Positions 59,960 through 64,000 of a DNA stretch of 64,000 nt are shown here, piece after piece. Made by a program: the position numbers and the translations under genes. The stretch comes from G963663315 sp963665165 (GTDB lineage Bacteria > Pseudomonadota > Gammaproteobacteria > Arenicellales > Poriferihabitantaceae), in contig OY761989.1 of assembly GCA_963665165.1 (NCBI GenBank), forward strand, positions 434,001-498,000, in the 5' to 3' direction. Every line of letters begins with the position of its first letter. The stretch's first letter is position 1. Below the pieces are notes generated by a model. The model saw only the letters and a program-made list of their open reading frames with translations. It was not told where the DNA came from and made no database searches.

Positions 59960-60759
59960 TCGGGGTCCGGTTCTGTACGGCCTTCGTCGAGGCGGCCGGA
60001 AAGTTTTTGGCCGTCGGTTGCGGAACGTTATTGCTTGCAGCCACGGCAATAGCGGGCGGCGCCGTCACCGGCGGGGCGACCGAGTTCACGCAGGCGCTGA
60101 ATAATGCCGAACTGGCGGCCCAGGTACAGCAGCAACTGCGCACCTATCAGGCGCTGGCCGATGAGCTTCGGATCCTGCGCGACAATGAACGCATGTTGAC
60201 GGGACATCACTTTGCCGATGCTCCGTCGAAGGTTTTGATACGACTGCACCGGGCGATGCAAAACGACCGCCTCATCGGTTATCAGGCAGGCAGCATCAAC
60301 GATGAATTCGCATTGAAATATCCCGGTTACAGGACTTTGATGACCGAGGTATACGGTATCGCAAACGTTGGGAATGCCGGTTATGCGGCGTGGGACGCAC
60401 AAAACCAGGCAAACCTGGTGGCGGCCCTGAACACGGTCAACCTGAATCGGGACCAGGTTCTGGCCGAGGGGCAGATGCTTGACCTGATTGACCGCCAGGC
60501 CAGAACCGTGAGAAGCCGCAAGGCGCTGATGCAACTGGGTAATGATCTGGCCCTGACCCAGGTACGTCAAGCCCGGCGCATGGAGAACCTGCTGCAAACC
60601 CAGATTGTGTTGCAGGCAAACTACCTCGCCTCCGGGCAGGCCAGGAGTAACCGCGGGCAATCACGCAGAGAGTGGATGTATGAGGCTGATCGAAGACTCC
60701 GTGAGCAACTGAGGAGTCAGCGCAGGAAACAGGACCCGGACACGGATCTGTACCGGTAA
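59956..60759 (+). CDS. trbJ: Conjugal transfer protein TrbJ (VirB5-like)
   Basis: A 267-aa exported protein. The N-terminal hydrophobic signal (GCGTLLLAATAIAGGAVTGGATEFTQALNNAELAAQV) and long helical body (QQQLRTYQALADELRILRDNE; LNRDQVLAEGQMLDLIDRQARTVRSRKALMQLGNDLALTQ) are typical. The ATG 59956 overlaps the trbE stop; a longer start would lie in trbE. Ends in a very basic tail. A separate trbK entry-exclusion gene is not seen. Confidence 0.88.
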   Translation: MIGVRFCTAFVEAAGKFLAVGCGTLLLAATAIAGGAVTGGATEFTQALNNAELAAQVQQQLRTYQALADELRILRDNERMLTGHHFADAPSKVLIRLHRAMQNDRLIGYQAGSINDEFALKYPGYRTLMTEVYGIANVGNAGYAAWDAQNQANLVAALNTVNLNRDQVLAEGQMLDLIDRQARTVRSRKALMQLGNDLALTQVRQARRMENLLQTQIVLQANYLASGQARSNRGQSRREWMYEADRRLREQLRSQRRKQDPDTDLYR

Positions 60760-60763
60760 TGAC

Positions 60764-62008
60764 ATGTTGAAACGGGCGCTCGTCATGCTGGTCCTGCTGT
60801 GCTGGATGCCGACGGTGGCATGGTCTGACCATTACGATGAATGTGTCGGCATTACCTCGGATACCGGAGATGAGGCAGAATGTTTCCGCAATGCGGATCG
60901 GGTACTGGAAAACTTCATAGACGCCAACCCGGATTTGTTTTCCTCTGAAAAGATTGTCCGCAACTTTATCGATAACACGAAGAAATGGAGTGGGGATATT
61001 GTCAGGATCGCCACCGCCCTGTTCTGGTCGCTGGCGCTGTTTGAATTTATTCTGACCTTTTCGATGATGGCGATCCGTGGTTCCGAACTGAATGAATTTA
61101 CGGTTGAGTTTCTGAAGCGCGTATTGATTATCAGCTTCGGCTTGTTCCTGCTGGAGAACCATGTGGCGTTTGAACTGATCATCCAGGGCTTCCGTGATTC
61201 ATCCTCGCTGGTGCGCGAGGGACAAATCGGCAAGGAATACGCGCTTGCAGACCTGGTGGGAATTCCACTCACTGTCGTTGGGAATATGCTCGAATCGATC
61301 AAGCCGTTGAATTTTGTCACCGACGCCCCGGAAATCCTGATGATCCTGTTTACGGCGGTGATCGTGCTGTGGGCGCTGTCAGTAGCTGCGGTGCAACTGG
61401 TGCTGGTCCTCTGCGAGATGTACATCGTAATGGCTGTCGGCCTGTTGTCATTGGGGCTGTTCAGCCTGCAAGTCACGCGCGAATATCCGATGCGTTTTTT
61501 CGGCGGTCTGATCGGCACCGGCTTCAAGCTGTTTGCGTTGGAATTGATTATCGCACTGGGCATCCGCATGGTTGAAGGATGGGCAGCCATGCCGGTCATG
61601 CACCGGGTCGGACCGTACATGCTGATGGCTGCCGCCGCGATCATGTACAAGGAAATTGCGGTTCGCGTACCCGATTACATCCAGAGCCTGCTGACCGCTT
61701 CCCCGGGCTCCGGGGTCAGCGCCGCTGGCGCCGTCACTGCGGCGGGCGCGGTCGCCGGAGCACACGTCACCGGAGCGACTGTTGCTGGCGGAAATCTGTC
61801 GGGCGGGATTCTTTCCGTACGTGCAGCCGTCGGACTGGCCCGCGACCAGGGTGCAACCGGACCAGGAGAAATGGGCCGTAGTGTCGCTCGCAGCCTTTTT
61901 GGTTCATGGGCCGACAACATGACCAACAAAAGTCCAATGGCCCGTCAACTGCGAAAAAATCTGATGAAGAGCGTGCCGGGAAACAAGGGCGCGAAAAGCA
62001 ATGGCTGA
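60764..62008 (+). CDS. trbL: Conjugal transfer protein TrbL (VirB6 family)
   Basis: A 414-aa polytopic protein: signal-like start, then about six helices between 80 and 310 (IATALFWSLALFEFILTFSMMAIRG; MYIVMAVGLLSLGLFSLQVTREYPMRFFGGLIGTGFKLFALELIIALGIRMV). The C-terminus is Gly/Ala-rich. Follows trbJ by 4 bp and overlaps trbF by 8 bp. Forms the inner-membrane channel. Confidence 0.9.
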   Translation: MLKRALVMLVLLCWMPTVAWSDHYDECVGITSDTGDEAECFRNADRVLENFIDANPDLFSSEKIVRNFIDNTKKWSGDIVRIATALFWSLALFEFILTFSMMAIRGSELNEFTVEFLKRVLIISFGLFLLENHVAFELIIQGFRDSSSLVREGQIGKEYALADLVGIPLTVVGNMLESIKPLNFVTDAPEILMILFTAVIVLWALSVAAVQLVLVLCEMYIVMAVGLLSLGLFSLQVTREYPMRFFGGLIGTGFKLFALELIIALGIRMVEGWAAMPVMHRVGPYMLMAAAAIMYKEIAVRVPDYIQSLLTASPGSGVSAAGAVTAAGAVAGAHVTGATVAGGNLSGGILSVRAAVGLARDQGATGPGEMGRSVARSLFGSWADNMTNKSPMARQLRKNLMKSVPGNKGAKSNG

Positions 62009-62654
62009 TCTTTATACACAAAACAGAATGACATACAGTTCTGTACTCGAAAATGCAGCGAAAACGAGCGCCGGATGGCGGCTGTGCACACTGATCGCGT
62101 TGTTGATATCACTGTGTGCCGTCTCGGGCATGGCCTACATTGGCTCCCAGACCCGGATTCGCCCGGTGTTGGTGGTGATGGACGAGCGCTATATGCCCGT
62201 CGGCCTGTACCAGCCGGGCGCCGGGCTGGCAGTCAACGATGAGCGTGTGACCAAAGCCTCGCTGGCCCAGTTCGTCTCGACCTGGCGCATCGTATCGATT
62301 GACGCGGCGTTCCAGAAGCAAAGAGTGAACGATCTCGCCAAATTCATCGACAACAACTCTCCCGCATTCGCCAAGCTGCGTGATTACATCGTATCCGATT
62401 CCACCAATCCGTTGAAGCGGGCGCTTTTTGAAACGGTTGGCATCCGCATCTCGAATGTCCTGCCGGTCTCGCCGATGACGTGGCAGGTAGACTGGGTCGA
62501 GACGGTAACACAGCGGGGCAATGGCCAGGCTGTATCGAAGCGCTGGCAAGCCAACATTACGTTTGCTTTCATGGACGATGTGCCAGCGGAAATCCTGTTA
62601 ACCAACCCTACCGGATTGCTGGTTTCAGACATCAACTGGGCGGAATCGATATGA
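62001..62654 (+). CDS. trbF: Conjugal transfer protein TrbF (VirB8 family)
   Basis: A 217-aa bitopic protein: N-terminal cytoplasmic tail, one helix (28-48, LCTLIALLISLCAVSGMAYIG), then a periplasmic NTF2-like domain (VTQRGNGQAVSKRWQANITFAFMDD). A typical VirB8 homologue that nucleates the T4SS. Overlaps trbL and trbG (ATGA). Confidence 0.92.
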   Translation: MADLYTQNRMTYSSVLENAAKTSAGWRLCTLIALLISLCAVSGMAYIGSQTRIRPVLVVMDERYMPVGLYQPGAGLAVNDERVTKASLAQFVSTWRIVSIDAAFQKQRVNDLAKFIDNNSPAFAKLRDYIVSDSTNPLKRALFETVGIRISNVLPVSPMTWQVDWVETVTQRGNGQAVSKRWQANITFAFMDDVPAEILLTNPTGLLVSDINWAESI

Positions 62655-63661
62655 ATTGCCGTCTGTCTTCCGGTTCATTCATGCTTTTTATGGTATTTCA
62701 TGCCGCACCCGCCGAGGCACAGTTTCTATCCACAGAAGCGCCTGCGATAGCAGGAGCCAACCAGCATGAAATCAAGCGGACCGAGCCTCCAGGCGGTTCT
62801 GGTGAGTATGACACTGCGGCGGACTGGCAGTTGCCGGTTATCCCGGCAGCGCCGCCTGTTGTATTGACAACCCGCGAAGTGGAAGCGGTTCGGTTGTCCC
62901 GCGGCTGGCAGGACCGTTACTCGCCTGCCATGCTCGGACGCAATGGGAAGGTGGTTTACCATTTCGGCGAATCAAGCGCTCCGGTAATTACGGCGCCCGG
63001 TAATGTCACGCATATCGAACTCGAGCGGGGCGAGGTTCTGGTAGAAGACGGTATTTTTATTGGCGACAGCGTGAACTGGCGCATAATTCCGGTGGCACAG
63101 GGCAAGGGAGAGGCGATGATCACCCATATTGTCGTCAAACCGACCTATGAAAACCTCGAAACCACCATGATTGCGATCACCGACCGGCGCAGTTACTACT
63201 TTCACCTGAAGTCAACCGAGGACCGGTTTATGGCTTCGGTCGGCTTTGCATATCCTGAAATAGAGGCCAGACGCTGGCATGAGTATGAACAGTCCGTCAA
63301 TGCCGGAAAGGAAGTCGAAGTCAGTCGGCGCGAGGAGCGTGCGATAGAAGTGACCCCGACGATCCGGCCGGATATCGCTAATCTCGACTTCGGTTATTCG
63401 GTTTCAGGCGATAATCCGCCCTGGAAGCCGGTGCGGGTCTACAATGATGGCCTGCGTGTGTATATCCAGATGCCGAAATCAATGCGGCAGTCGGATGCGC
63501 CCGCATTTATCGAGGCCGGCCCCCGCAATGCAGCGCAAATTATAAATTACCGCCTGCGCCGGGGCACATTCATTGTCGACAAACTGTTCACCCGGGGCAT
63601 GCTGATTACCGGTACGGGCCGAAATCAGCGCAAGGTCATGATCACTTATACCGGGGGATGA
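62651..63661 (+). CDS. trbG: Conjugal transfer protein TrbG (VirB9 family)
   Basis: A 336-aa exported protein. The signal peptide ends near PAEAQF (residue 24). The C-terminal VirB9 domain has DNPPWKPVRVYNDGLRVYIQMPKSM, where the YxDGxKTYI-like motif is typical. It forms the outer-membrane core ring. The ATG 62651 overlaps the trbF stop; the frame further upstream is inside trbF. Confidence 0.92.
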   Translation: MNCRLSSGSFMLFMVFHAAPAEAQFLSTEAPAIAGANQHEIKRTEPPGGSGEYDTAADWQLPVIPAAPPVVLTTREVEAVRLSRGWQDRYSPAMLGRNGKVVYHFGESSAPVITAPGNVTHIELERGEVLVEDGIFIGDSVNWRIIPVAQGKGEAMITHIVVKPTYENLETTMIAITDRRSYYFHLKSTEDRFMASVGFAYPEIEARRWHEYEQSVNAGKEVEVSRREERAIEVTPTIRPDIANLDFGYSVSGDNPPWKPVRVYNDGLRVYIQMPKSMRQSDAPAFIEAGPRNAAQIINYRLRRGTFIVDKLFTRGMLITGTGRNQRKVMITYTGG

Positions 63662-63667
63662 TACAGG

Positions 63668-64000
63668 GTGGCCGACTCAATCCAGACATGCCGTTTTTCC
63701 ACGACCAGGCAGTTTATCGCGTTGTCCGCAATATTGTTCAGCGTTGCCCTGTCCGGTTGCGCGGTCGGCCCGGTGACCGTCCACTCCCTGGACGTACCGG
63801 TCGAAGTTGCGGAGCGGATGCTGGATGACCTGATGCTTGAGGTGAGCAAACGATTCCCGCCTGCAAAAACTCCTCTTGCCATTCACGATTTTGATCGGGG
63901 CAAACGACTCGAACGGGTTTTACGGGCGGCCGGATACGCAGTGCATCAGGTTGGCGGTATCAATCCTGTGACATTCTCGACACATTACGCGAGCGAATCG
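63668..64000 (+). CDS. trbH: Conjugal transfer lipoprotein TrbH (partial, cut by window end)
   Basis: 111 codons are visible from a GTG at 63668. The lipobox is in SVALSGC at about residue 36, as in TrbH lipoproteins, followed by a short domain (VEVAERMLDDLMLEVSKRFPPAKTPLAIHDFDRGKRLERVLRAAGY). Position right after trbG and length support the call. GGGGG lies about 9 bp before the GTG. The open frame is cut by the window edge. Confidence 0.8.
   Translation, partial: MADSIQTCRFSTTRQFIALSAILFSVALSGCAVGPVTVHSLDVPVEVAERMLDDLMLEVSKRFPPAKTPLAIHDFDRGKRLERVLRAAGYAVHQVGGINPVTFSTHYASES

Overview
The window looks like chromosomal DNA of a free-living or host-associated sulfur-oxidising gammaproteobacterium of moderately high GC. 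The evidence is a set of typically proteobacterial housekeeping genes (rarA, greB, moaC/moeA, ilvE, trhO, msrA, rimB-rimK, DUF1820, DUF1289), a Sox-type periplasmic sulfur locus next to dsrEFH-tusA, and a TRAP transporter. The last 14.6 kb is an integrated conjugative element with an IncP/Ti-type (Trb/Tra) type IV secretion system. No rRNA or tRNA gene was recognised. The taxonomic call is inference from gene content only.

Layout. 1-5.4 kb: mixed housekeeping genes (partial desaturase, GTP cyclohydrolase II, alpha/beta hydrolase, PBP4-type carboxypeptidase, DUF1820, MsrA, a PuuD-N-like membrane protein) and a very small predicted membrane peptide. 5.6-14.7 kb: a TRAP transporter whose binding protein (dctP) is separated from its permeases (dctM, dctQ) by a three-gene Gld-like ABC export cassette, followed by an epoxide hydrolase. 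14.8-18.9 kb: small metabolic genes, including a glutamine amidotransferase and a hydroxyproline-type epimerase. 19.0-28.6 kb: sulfur island. It holds a YedE-type sulfur-compound importer, a beta-propeller protein, SoxY, a SoxB-like phosphoesterase-fold enzyme, SoxZ, a cytochrome c, a SCO protein and a thioredoxin/six-hairpin protein on the plus strand, with dsrEFH-tusA converging on the minus strand. The likely logic is that sulfane sulfur is carried on SoxYZ in the periplasm, released or oxidised there, or imported by YedE and relayed by DsrEFH/TusA in the cytoplasm. SoxAX and SoxCD are absent from the window. 28.8-30.2 kb: rimB-rimK.

30.3-36.7 kb (minus strand) is the most unusual locus: a five-gene operon. 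Its first gene fuses an ArsP/SO_0444-type metal-permease module, carrying a His-rich loop, to an SPFH (HflK-like) domain. HflC-like and HflK-like proteins, a LivK-type periplasmic binding protein and a four-helix membrane protein of unknown family follow. A 14-codon leader ORF with its own ribosome-binding site overlaps the fusion's start codon. This is my main candidate for an undescribed system. 37-49.2 kb: ordinary genes (ilvE, EamA exporter, rarA, Kef-type antiporter, moaC, moeA, PhyH, ABM monooxygenase, quinone oxidoreductase, greB, Atm1-type ABC exporter, DUF1737, trhO), plus a ProW remnant and a 35-bp tandem duplication.

49.3-64 kb: conjugative element. It has a DUF3577 gene behind a 23-bp palindrome, an inverted trbB, traG-traF-traB, then 1.8 kb of decayed DNA, then an unknown coiled-coil gene and trbC-D-E-J-L-F-G-H (the last cut by the window end). 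The decayed stretch holds a broken DUF4143-type ATPase, a small membrane-protein ORF and about seven degenerate CRISPR-like repeats at 80-100 bp intervals with no cas genes in the window.
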